6,384 nt of DNA from Chloroflexota bacterium (GCA_016200825.1 JACQEA010000073.1:1-6384); one strand, 5' to 3'; shown: positions 1-5,706, counted from the first letter of the stretch. The notes: generated by a model from the letters alone, not told the origin. Program-made: numbers and translations.

Positions 1-202
1 ATGGCGTAAAAATTGCCGGTTCAGGCGTTACAGTGACCGGCACGTAAATGATCCACGGCGTTTGCGTTGGCTGCCGCGCCGCGTCGTTCGCCGAACTCGA
101 ACACGCGGCGAGCGCGAGCACGCTTGCGAAAACAAAAATAACTTGTGACTTGACGCTCGCACCGAAAATTTTCGCAATTCGCAATCTGCTATTCGCTTTC
201 AA
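1..202 (-). CDS. Lipoprotein, N-terminal part (runs off the window)
   Basis: An open frame that continues past base 1 encodes a typical lipoprotein leader: a basic stretch (R-x-A-K-I), a hydrophobic run VIFVFASVLALAA, then the lipobox cysteine in LAAC (codon at 103-101), followed by SSS. After the cysteine comes a Thr/Pro-rich segment with PTQTP and TVTPEP, the low-complexity tether often seen in surface lipoproteins of Chloroflexota. The product should be exported and lipid-anchored to the membrane; its function cannot be told from the 67 visible codons. No ATG exists in frame. Two TTG codons are possible starts: 202-200, whose TTGA overlaps the atpA stop, and 184-182, which gives a 27-residue signal before Cys28. 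Neither has a strong ribosome binding site, so the start is uncertain. It is not atpG: gamma begins with a soluble helix and has no lipobox. It probably lies on the atp transcript. Confidence 0.72.
   Translation of the reverse strand, partial: MKANSRLRIAKIFGASVKSQVIFVFASVLALAACSSSANDAARQPTQTPWIIYVPVTVTPEPAIFTP
170..197 (-). repeat. GC-containing heptad array at the atpA 3' end
   Basis: Read on the minus strand, four consecutive 7-base units follow the atpA stop: AGCGAAT, AGCAGAT, TGCGAAT, TGCGAAA. The period of seven matches the two A/T-rich arrays elsewhere in the window, and the unit AATTGCG differs from their AATTACA by two G/A transitions. It overlaps the likely start region of the lipoprotein gene. 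A short palindrome, CGAAAATTTTCG, follows at 163-174. Four units are few, so chance cannot be excluded. Confidence 0.5.
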
Positions 203-1734
203 TACGCGCCCGCGAGTTTGAATTCGTCTAGCGCGTGGCGTAAAACGTTTTGTAAATCGGCTGGTAATTCTTTCGCCGCCATAATTTTTTCGCCGACCTC
301 GGGATGACTTGCTTCCATAAAACGGAGAAACGCGGTTTCAAACGCGCGCACTTTATCTACCGCGACTTGATCCAAATACCCATTCGTCGCGGCGAAAATA
401 ATCATCACCATTCGATCCAAACGCATCGGTTCGTACTGCGGCTGTTTCAGCAATTCGGTCAAACGCTGACCGCGATCAAGTTGCTCGCGCGTCCCTGGAT
501 CCAAATCAGAAGCGAATTGCGCGAACGCGGCAAGTTCGCGGAATTGCGCGAGCTCTAATTTCATTTTGCCCGCGACCGTCTTCATCGCTTTCGTCTGCGC
601 TTTCGATCCCACGCGCGAAACGGAAATGCCGACGTTCATCGCCGGGCGAATGCCGGCGTTGAACAAATCGGTTTCCAAATAAATTTGCCCATCTGTAATC
701 GAAATCACGTTGGTGGGAATATACGCGGACACATCACCGGCTTGCGTCTCGATCACCGGCAATGCGGTCAGCGAGCCGCCGCCTAATTCCGCGGACATGC
801 GCGCCGAGCGTTCGAGTAATCGCGAATGCAAATAAAAAATATCGCCGGGGTACGCTTCGCGTCCGGGCGGTCGGCGCAACAGCAACGAGACTTGGCGATA
901 CGCCCACGCGTGTTTAGACAAATCATCGTAAATGATCAGCGCGTCGCGCACAAGTTTTCCGCCGATCGTCGCGCCTTTTTCCATTACTTCTTCGCCCAGC
1001 GCGGCGCCGGCGTACGGCGCGAGATATTGCAACGCGGCGGGATCGGAAGCAGTTGCGATGACGATGGTCGTATATTCCATCGCGCCAAATTTTTCTAACG
1101 TGCCAACTACTTGCGCGACGGTCGAAAGTTTTTGTCCAATCGCGACGTAAATGCAAACCATATCTTGGCCGCGTTGATTGATGATCGTATCAATCGCGAT
1201 CGCGGTCTTGCCCGTTTGCCGGTCGCCAATAATTAATTCGCGTTGCCCGCGTCCAATCGGAATCATCGCGTCAATTGCTTTGATGCCGGTCTGCACCGGT
1301 TGACTAACGGGTTGGCGCATAATTACATTTGGCGCGATTCTTTCCACCGCGCGAAAGCGATCGGTTTCAAGTGGACCCTTGCCATCTTGCGGCGCGCCTA
1401 ACGCGTTCACGACGCGACCAATTAACGCTTGACCCACTGGCACCGACGCGATGCGCCCCGTGCCTTTCGCGAGATCGCCTTCTTGCAAATCCGCGTACTC
1501 GCCCATGATGACGACGCCGAGAATATCTTTTTCCAAATTCAACGCGAGACCCAGCGATCCATTTTTTGGAAATTCGATCAACTCACCCGCCATTACATTT
1601 CCCAAACCGGTGACGCGCGCGATGCCATCGCCGACTTCCACAATGTTGCCGACATCGGCAACGGTGATGGGAGCTTGAAACGATTCGATCTGCTTTTTTA
1701 TTTGGGCGGTAATATCTTGAACGCTGGTAGCCAA
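199..1734 (-). CDS. atpA: F1Fo ATP synthase subunit alpha
   Basis: Alpha subunit of the F1 head; three copies alternate with beta in the hexamer and carry the non-catalytic nucleotide sites. The 511-residue length is usual for the family. Visible landmarks, numbered from the start chosen here: the N-terminal beta-barrel domain with GDGIARVTGL near residue 35; the P-loop GDRQTGKT at 170-177; the Walker B end ALIIYDDLS with the acidic pair at 270-271; and the alpha signature PAMNVGISVSRVGS, whose Arg374 is the arginine finger reaching the beta catalytic site. The C-terminal helical domain is complete. The start is TTG at 1734-1732, because GGGAGG lies four bases before it and the product begins MATSVQDITAQ like other alpha subunits. 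A longer frame opening at TTG 1746 would swallow that ribosome binding site. The gene follows atpH after 99 bp. The expected atpG is not seen downstream. Confidence 0.98.
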   Translation of the reverse strand: MATSVQDITAQIKKQIESFQAPITVADVGNIVEVGDGIARVTGLGNVMAGELIEFPKNGSLGLALNLEKDILGVVIMGEYADLQEGDLAKGTGRIASVPVGQALIGRVVNALGAPQDGKGPLETDRFRAVERIAPNVIMRQPVSQPVQTGIKAIDAMIPIGRGQRELIIGDRQTGKTAIAIDTIINQRGQDMVCIYVAIGQKLSTVAQVVGTLEKFGAMEYTTIVIATASDPAALQYLAPYAGAALGEEVMEKGATIGGKLVRDALIIYDDLSKHAWAYRQVSLLLRRPPGREAYPGDIFYLHSRLLERSARMSAELGGGSLTALPVIETQAGDVSAYIPTNVISITDGQIYLETDLFNAGIRPAMNVGISVSRVGSKAQTKAMKTVAGKMKLELAQFRELAAFAQFASDLDPGTREQLDRGQRLTELLKQPQYEPMRLDRMVMIIFAATNGYLDQVAVDKVRAFETAFLRFMEASHPEVGEKIMAAKELPADLQNVLRHALDEFKLAGAY

Positions 1735-1738
1735 TGTG

Positions 1739-1744
1739 CCTCCC
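1739..1744 (-). promoter_or_regulatory. Ribosome binding site that fixes the atpA start
   Basis: GGGAGG on the minus strand, four bases (CACA) before TTG 1734. It is the only strong Shine-Dalgarno sequence in the atpH-atpA gap, and it lies directly after a run of seven T that ends the heptad array. It rules out the in-frame TTG at 1746, which overlaps it. Confidence 0.8.
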
Positions 1745-1747
1745 AAA

Positions 1748-1831
1748 AAAATTACAAATTACAAATTACAAATTACAAATTACAAATGTCAGATGAGCAA
1801 ATTTGTCATTGTCCATTTGTCATTTGTAATT
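1748..1831 (-). repeat. Inverted heptad-repeat array between atpH and atpA
   Basis: The atpH-atpA gap is built almost wholly of 7-base units. On the minus strand it starts with AATTACA, AATGACA, AATGGAC, AATGACA (1831-1804), passes two degenerate units, and then reads ACATTTG and four exact copies of TAATTTG (1782-1755). The second half is the reverse complement of the first in character, so the RNA can fold into a long, imperfect, A/U-rich hairpin, with AATTACAAAT (1831-1822) able to pair with any of the ATTTGTAATT copies. Seven T follow at 1751-1745, just before the atpA ribosome binding site. I see no coding potential. Its role is unknown: a repeat-element remnant, a translation enhancer or an RNA processing or attenuation site are all possible. 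Confidence 0.85.
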
Positions 1832-1833
1832 GT

Positions 1834-2349
1834 TTATTGTAGTTTCTCTCTCAACGCGGCAAGTTTGCCTGCGACGCTGGCGTCAATTACTTTGTCGCCC
1901 ACGCGCACGACCACGCCGCCTAACAAGGATGGATCGAGTGAATACTCGTACGCCAAGCTCGCGCCAAATTGCTTTTGCATTTTTGCTTCGAGCGATTTTT
2001 TTTCGGCGGCTCGCAATTCGACTGCGCTGATTACGCGCGCCGTTGTTTGTTCGGGTGCGCGCTGAGCGTAGCGATCAAATTCCGCGATGACCTCGGGCAA
2101 GAGATGTATTTCGTTTTTGCTCGCCAATAGCGCGATCAGATTTTTCACTTCGCTCGCGGTCTGCGCGGGAATAACGCGGCTTAACAACGTTTCTTTTTTC
2201 GCGAACGCCAATTTGTTATCATCGAGTTGCGCGGTAAGATTTTCTTTTGCGATCGCCGCATAAATTGTTTTGAGCGGCATCAACCAACTCGCGACCGCTT
2301 TTTCAAAAATTGCTTGCGCGTACGCGCGCGCCATACTTTCATTTGCCAT
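1834..2349 (-). CDS. atpH: F1Fo ATP synthase subunit delta (OSCP)
   Basis: Delta subunit, the peripheral-stalk piece that ties subunit b to the top of the F1 head. The 171-residue length is normal. The N-terminal six-helix domain starts with ARAYAQAIFEKA (residues 7-18), the usual ARxYAxAxFE pattern. The C-terminal part carries the family signature SLLGGVVVRVGDKVIDASV (about 141-159), followed by the closing helix AALREKLQ. The ATG at 2349 is preceded by GGGGG five bases upstream and lies nine bases after the atpF stop, so the two are probably translated together. An in-frame ATG five codons later is possible, but has no better binding site. Sequence conservation is lower than in alpha or c, as usual for delta. 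Confidence 0.95.
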   Translation of the reverse strand: MANESMARAYAQAIFEKAVASWLMPLKTIYAAIAKENLTAQLDDNKLAFAKKETLLSRVIPAQTASEVKNLIALLASKNEIHLLPEVIAEFDRYAQRAPEQTTARVISAVELRAAEKKSLEAKMQKQFGASLAYEYSLDPSLLGGVVVRVGDKVIDASVAGKLAALREKLQ

Positions 2350-2358
2350 GCGCGCCCC

Positions 2359-2871
2359 CTAATTGCGACTGCCGAGTTGATCGGCTTGCGCGAGAAAATC
2401 GTTGACGAGTTGACGATGCGCTTTTTCGTCTAGTTGTTGGCTCAATACTTTTTGCGCGGCGGCGAGCGAGAGGCGCACTACTTCATCGCGCACCTGCGCT
2501 TGCATTTGTTTGCGCTCGTACTCGATTTGCTCTTTCGCCTGCTCGACCAGTTTGCGCGCATCCGCGCGCGCTTGCGCGAGAATCGCTTCGCGTTCTTTTT
2601 CCGCGACGCCGGACGCGGCGGCAACCGCGGCTTGATTTTGCTTGCGCGTCTCTTCTAACTTGCGCTCAAATTCTTTTTGCTGATTTTCCGCGTCACGTTT
2701 TACTTTATCCGCGTACTCTAAACTCTCCTGAATTTTTTTCTTGCGCGTATCGAGCATATTCAGGATCGGTTTGAACGCGACCGCGCGCAGAATCAAAAAT
2801 AGCAAAACAAAATTGACCAGTTGCGCGAGCAACCACGCGGGATTCAATCCTAATTTGGTGAGGTTCTCCAT
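2359..2871 (-). CDS. atpF: F1Fo ATP synthase subunit b
   Basis: Subunit b of Fo, the dimeric peripheral stalk that holds alpha3beta3 still against the turning rotor. At 170 residues it is close to the usual length. One N-terminal membrane segment is visible (about residues 12-32, WLLAQLVNFVLLFLILRAV), followed by FKPILNMLDTRKKKI, a typical b-subunit exit from the membrane. Residues 45-150 are a long charged, Ala/Gln/Lys/Glu-rich helix suited to a right-handed coiled coil. Only one b-type gene is present, so the stalk is expected to be a homodimer. The ATG at 2871 has GGAGG at 2885-2881. It follows atpE after 23 bp. Confidence 0.97.
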   Translation of the reverse strand: MENLTKLGLNPAWLLAQLVNFVLLFLILRAVAFKPILNMLDTRKKKIQESLEYADKVKRDAENQQKEFERKLEETRKQNQAAVAAASGVAEKEREAILAQARADARKLVEQAKEQIEYERKQMQAQVRDEVVRLSLAAAQKVLSQQLDEKAHRQLVNDFLAQADQLGSRN

Positions 2872-2894
2872 AAATTGTCTCCTCCAGTTTGCGT

Positions 2895-3131
2895 TTATCC
2901 GAAAATCTTGAAACCAATGAGGAAGGAGATCACCAGACCAAAAATACCGAGCGCTTCCGTGAACACGATGCCGATAAACATTGTGGTCTGGAGTTGCCCG
3001 GAAAATTCGGGATTGCGTCCCATCGCTTGCAACGCGCCATTCGCGACCAGACCAATTCCAATACCGGGTCCGATTGCCGCTAGACCAATCGCCAGCGCGG
3101 CGCCGAATAAACGTGCAGATTCAACTGGCAT
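2895..3131 (-). CDS. atpE: F1Fo ATP synthase subunit c (proton-type rotor ring)
   Basis: Subunit c, the ring-forming proteolipid whose rotation is driven by ions crossing the membrane. The 78 residues form a helical hairpin. Helix 1 holds the packing motif G21-P-G-I-G-I-G27, the polar loop is RNPE (39-42), and helix 2 holds the ion-binding Glu59 in MFIGIVFTEALGIFG. Sodium-binding c subunits have Gln at the position of Ile26 and Ser or Thr after the Glu. Here these are Ile26 and Ala60-Leu61, so proton coupling is inferred. Tight Gly spacing in helix 1 is normal. The ATG at 3131 follows a strong AGGAGG (3145-3140) with an A/T-rich spacer. A 79-bp gap with a heptad array separates it from atpB. 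Confidence 0.98.
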   Translation of the reverse strand: MPVESARLFGAALAIGLAAIGPGIGIGLVANGALQAMGRNPEFSGQLQTTMFIGIVFTEALGIFGLVISFLIGFKIFG

Positions 3132-3139
3132 TTAAAAAT

Positions 3140-3145
3140 CCTCCT
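3140..3145 (-). promoter_or_regulatory. Strong atpE ribosome binding site
   Basis: A full AGGAGG core on the minus strand, eight bases before the atpE ATG and preceded by an A/T-rich leader. It is the best match to the anti-Shine-Dalgarno sequence among the atp genes here, which suits the high copy number of subunit c. Confidence 0.8.
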
Positions 3146-3156
3146 GTGATAGTGAT

Positions 3157-3205
3157 TGAAAATTGAAATGTGTAATTTCTTATTTGTAATTGGTAATTTG
3201 TAATT
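3157..3205 (-). repeat. A/T-rich heptad array between atpB and atpE
   Basis: On the minus strand the gap splits cleanly into seven 7-base units: AATTACA, AATTACC, AATTACA, AATAAGA, AATTACA, CATTTCA, ATTTTCA. The first unit is the same as in the atpH-atpA gap. Here the units run in one direction only, so no long hairpin is expected. There is no coding frame and no terminator-like stem. It may serve as an unstructured leader for atpE, or may simply be an intergenic repeat element. Confidence 0.8.
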
Positions 3206-3210
3206 TTCGC

Positions 3211-4191
3211 CTAATGCTGTTCTTCGCCCGCGTGCGGCGTGGTGGCAATCGCCATGAACGCGAGCGTCAAGACGCAAAACACAAAACCCTGAATCACGCC
3301 GACGAATAATTCCAACGGGTAGAAAATCAACGGCAGCGCGAGGAAGAGAAATGACATGATCAATAAAACCACTTCACCCGCAAACACATTCCCAAACAAT
3401 CGAAACGTGAAGGATAAAATTTTTCCGATCTCGCTCACGAGTTCGATCAAGCCGACGAAAATATCGAGCAAGCCGTACAGAAAATCACCGACCTTGGCTT
3501 TGCCGCGCAATAACCCGCCGAAAAATTTTCCCATCTTGCCCACATTGATAAATTTGCCGACATAACCAAAAAATCCGAGCGCTTGTACGCCAAAAATTTG
3601 CGTGAGCGTAACCGAAATGAGCGCGAGCGCGAGGGGAAAATTAATATCGGTGGAGGGAGAACGAAAGAACGGCGCAAGCAATGGGGTCGCGCCTTTTTCA
3701 GCTTCTTCCGCGAAAAAGATTTGCGGAATATCAAACGTCACAATTCCTTTGGGCGGTTGATGCCCTTCTTCAAGCGCATACAAACCGATGGGACCAAAAC
3801 CGGGAATCAACCCAAGTAAATTCGAGGTAAGCACAAAGAGAAAAATTGTGGCGGCAACTGGAAAAAATTTACGACCGCGCGCGCCCGCAACGCTTTCGGC
3901 GAGATTCAACAACGCCTCGATGATCATCTCAAACGCGTTTTGCAATCCGCTCGGCACGAGTTTCAATTTGCGCGTGGCGAGCGTCGCGACGAGAACCAGC
4001 ACAATCATCGCCAGCCATGAAGTCAACAACGTATTGCTAATTTCGAAACCGCCGATTTTGAAAAGTGTTTCGGGTTTGACAGCGACGGACGCCGAAACGG
4101 CCGGGGCTTCAAAGGGAAAAATTTGTTTCTGCGCGATGGCGATGCCGATGAAAACAAGCGCGACGAACCAAACTTTGTTGCGGGAGCTCAT
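3211..4191 (-). CDS. atpB: F1Fo ATP synthase subunit a
   Basis: Subunit a of Fo, the membrane stator that carries the two ion half-channels beside the c ring. The family hallmark is in LSFTFRLFGNVFAGE: Arg264 is the essential arginine (E. coli Arg210). In the last helix, ELFVGVIQGFVFCVLT gives Gln301 (E. coli Gln252) and Glu294 at the place of E. coli His245. About six membrane helices are visible, beginning at residues 7-21 (possibly a leader) and 55-72. At 326 residues it is longer than the E. coli protein (271), with extra sequence in the periplasmic loop (about 135-180) and in the G/K-rich loop 211-240. The start is ATG 4191, which overlaps the stop of the preceding gene as ATGA and has GGAGG nine bases upstream. 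The frame stays open to 4281, but that part lies inside atpI. Translational coupling to atpI is likely. Confidence 0.96.
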   Translation of the reverse strand: MSSRNKVWFVALVFIGIAIAQKQIFPFEAPAVSASVAVKPETLFKIGGFEISNTLLTSWLAMIVLVLVATLATRKLKLVPSGLQNAFEMIIEALLNLAESVAGARGRKFFPVAATIFLFVLTSNLLGLIPGFGPIGLYALEEGHQPPKGIVTFDIPQIFFAEEAEKGATPLLAPFFRSPSTDINFPLALALISVTLTQIFGVQALGFFGYVGKFINVGKMGKFFGGLLRGKAKVGDFLYGLLDIFVGLIELVSEIGKILSFTFRLFGNVFAGEVVLLIMSFLFLALPLIFYPLELFVGVIQGFVFCVLTLAFMAIATTPHAGEEQH

Positions 4192-4421
4192 CCGGGACGT
4201 CCTCCGATTTGTTTGTACGTGGCGAAGATGATGCGATAGATTGCGACCGTGCCGACGATGACACCGGCAATCGTCAAACACAAAGTTGCAAAGGGTGCGG
4301 TCTTGGCGGTTTGATCAAACCACACGCCGAACAAGAGGGGACAAAATACCGCGGACAGAAGAATCGCGCTCAAGCGGAAAAATAATTGCGCGCCATAAAT
4401 TTCTCCGCGCCAGTTTTTCAT
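4188..4421 (-). CDS. AtpI/AtpZ-like small membrane protein of the ATP synthase operon
   Basis: A 77-residue protein with two predicted membrane helices (about 13-35, LFFRLSAILLSAVFCPLLFG, and 42-64, around LTIAGVIVGTVAIYRII). The pattern GVWFD-x-x-x-x-x-x-P between the helices fits the short AtpI/AtpZ family (ATPase gene 1). Such proteins sit first in many atp operons and are reported to help assemble the c ring or to take part in divalent-cation supply. They are not part of the finished enzyme. The two names cannot be told apart safely from sequence this short, so I give no symbol. The ATG at 4421 has AGAGG five bases upstream, and a TATAAT box lies about 30 bases before it. Its stop overlaps the atpB start by four bases, which supports the assignment. 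Confidence 0.85.
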   Translation of the reverse strand: MKNWRGEIYGAQLFFRLSAILLSAVFCPLLFGVWFDQTAKTAPFATLCLTIAGVIVGTVAIYRIIFATYKQIGGRPG

Positions 4422-4449
4422 CCGATCCTCTTTTGTGAAAACCTTTGCG

Positions 4450-4477
4450 ATTATACACGTTCTTTTTCAAAACGCAA
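4450..4477 (-). promoter_or_regulatory. Candidate promoter of the atp operon
   Basis: A perfect TATAAT (4455-4450, minus strand) lies 28 bases before the first atp start codon. Sixteen bases upstream is TTGCGT (4477-4472), a 3-of-6 match to the -35 consensus. Transcription would start near 4443, leaving a leader of about 22 bases. It is the only good -10 box between the protease gene and atpI. The weak -35 overlaps a perfect palindrome. Confidence 0.5.
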
Positions 4478-4486
4478 AATTTTGCG
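4473..4486. promoter_or_regulatory. Perfect 14-bp palindrome at the atp promoter
   Basis: CGCAAAATTTTGCG reads the same on both strands. It lies 14 bp after the protease stop codon and overlaps the proposed -35 box of the atp operon. It could be an operator for a dimeric regulator. As RNA it could also form a short stem (5 bp, AATT loop) followed by TTTT on the minus strand, which would be a weak terminator for the protease gene. Confidence 0.4.
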
Positions 4487-4500
4487 CCCGCGCATCATTC

Positions 4501-5652
4501 TTATCTGCGCGCCAAGCGGATAAATCGCCAAAATTCTCCGCGCCCGATGAATCCTACAATCTGCGCGCCTTGGACCACCGCGATCTCTTCCGTTTCGGCG
4601 CGCGCAAATTGCGCGAGCGCCGCGGTCGCGGTTTGATCGAACGCGATTTTTGGCGCGTTCGCCAACGGCGTCATCACATCCTTGACGCGATACGCACCCC
4701 ATTGTCCGCGCGGCGCGCGCTGTAAATCCGCGTGCGCGATAATTCCCACCGCCGCGCCGTCTTGCTCAACGACAAACGTTTGCTCGCGATTCGGAAGCAA
4801 ATAGCCGTCCACAAAGTGCTGCAGACTTGCATCGGCGGAGACCTGGCTGAAATCGCGCGTCATGATTTTGCTAATCGGAATATTTTTCACCGCTTCGCGA
4901 AAAAGCATTTGTTGGTAACTATCGCGCGCCGCGTTCCACAGAAAAAACGCGATCAGGCCATACCAAATTCCGCCGAGATTGCCTTCGCGCAAAATTAGAA
5001 ATGCGCCAACTCCCCCCAAGATCAGCGCGATGATTTGTCCGCCGCGACAAGCCCATAACGTTGCGCGACGAAGATCGCGCCACCAATTCCACAACAGCGC
5101 GCGCAGCACGCGCCCGCCATCGAGCGGAAAACCGGGCGCGAGATTGAAAAGCGCGAGCGCGAGATTGATTCGCGCGAGCAGACTGGCAATCAAAATAAAA
5201 GGGCGATACGGAAAATCAATCAGACGCATCGGCTCAAGCAAGGTCAGCCAAATCCACATCGCGCCAAAAATTGCGGCCAGCGCGAGACTCAAGAGCGGAC
5301 CCATAATCGCGATTAAGAATTCAGTCGCAGGCGTGTCGGGTTCCGAATTGATTTGCGCGACGCCGCCAAAAATAAACAGCGTGATCCGATTCACGCCGAT
5401 GCCGCGCCGGAGCGCCATCACGGAATGCGCGAGCTCATGCGCGAGAACTGAGCCAAATAAAAGTAGAGTGCCAACAATTCCGAGCACGATCGAAATCGCG
5501 TCCGCAGTTGGACGGAGCGCGCGCGGATTGAGTTGCCGCGGAAAATCGAAAAAGCCGAGCGAGTAAACAGTAAGCGAGGCGATGATAAGCCAGCTCGGAT
5601 CAATCATAATATCAATGCCCATGATTCGGGCGATTCGCCAAGTGCCGCGCAT
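4501..5652 (-). CDS. Site-2-type membrane metalloprotease (M50) with two CBS domains
   Basis: A polytopic zinc protease of the S2P/RseP clade that cuts proteins within or near the membrane. The 383 residues begin with the family's usual RIARIMGIDIMIDPSWL. Zinc and catalytic motif 1 is HELAH (His72, Glu73, His76) in a membrane helix; motif 2 is N170-LAPGFPLDGG with Asp178 as third ligand. Further hydrophobic helices lie at about 21-35, 52-70, 112-137, 152-170 and 205-240. The cytoplasmic tail has two CBS domains (about 257-313 and 320-378, second opening VKDVMTPLA), making a Bateman module that usually binds adenine nucleotides. This is the group-3, PDZ-free, CBS-bearing subfamily. The start is ATG 5652, with GGAAAGGA just upstream; the frame stays open to 5709 but without a better start. 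Substrate unknown. It lies 79 bp upstream of the atp operon on the same strand. Confidence 0.95.
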   Translation of the reverse strand: MRGTWRIARIMGIDIMIDPSWLIIASLTVYSLGFFDFPRQLNPRALRPTADAISIVLGIVGTLLLFGSVLAHELAHSVMALRRGIGVNRITLFIFGGVAQINSEPDTPATEFLIAIMGPLLSLALAAIFGAMWIWLTLLEPMRLIDFPYRPFILIASLLARINLALALFNLAPGFPLDGGRVLRALLWNWWRDLRRATLWACRGGQIIALILGGVGAFLILREGNLGGIWYGLIAFFLWNAARDSYQQMLFREAVKNIPISKIMTRDFSQVSADASLQHFVDGYLLPNREQTFVVEQDGAAVGIIAHADLQRAPRGQWGAYRVKDVMTPLANAPKIAFDQTATAALAQFARAETEEIAVVQGAQIVGFIGRGEFWRFIRLARR

Positions 5653-5677
5653 AGTTTCCTTTCCGCGCCCACCATCG

Positions 5678-5706
5678 GTTAGATTGGCATTGCGCGTTGA
5701 TTGCAA
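5678..5706 (-). promoter_or_regulatory. Weak candidate promoter of the M50 protease gene
   Basis: TTGCAA (5706-5701) and TCTAAC (5683-5678), 17 bases apart on the minus strand, each match the consensus at four of six positions. They lie just past the hairpin that ends the preceding gene and about 25 bases before the protease start codon. The position fits, but the match is modest. Confidence 0.3.

Noticed and set aside
1748..1831. CRISPR-like array
   Set aside because: Units are only seven bases with no spacers, and no cas genes are visible.
2359..2871. A b/b' pair as in phototrophs and some other lineages
   Set aside because: Only one b-type gene lies between atpE and atpH, and no fused b-delta protein is present.
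3788..4231. A 147-codon open frame on the plus strand
   Set aside because: It is antisense to atpB and the atpI overlap and contains no recognisable motif.
4192..4281. A longer atpB with 30 extra N-terminal residues
   Set aside because: The added part lies in the atpI coding sequence in another frame, reads as Arg/His-rich noise, and the ATG at 4191 has both a ribosome binding site and the ATGA overlap.
4450..4470. TTGAAA at 4470-4465 as the -35 box of the atp promoter
   Set aside because: It is only nine bases from TATAAT, far too close for sigma-70 recognition.
4979..5566. A 195-codon open frame on the plus strand
   Set aside because: It lies fully antisense to the M50 protease, is rich in Arg, Ser and Pro in a pattern expected from a GCG-heavy gene read backwards, and shows no family features.
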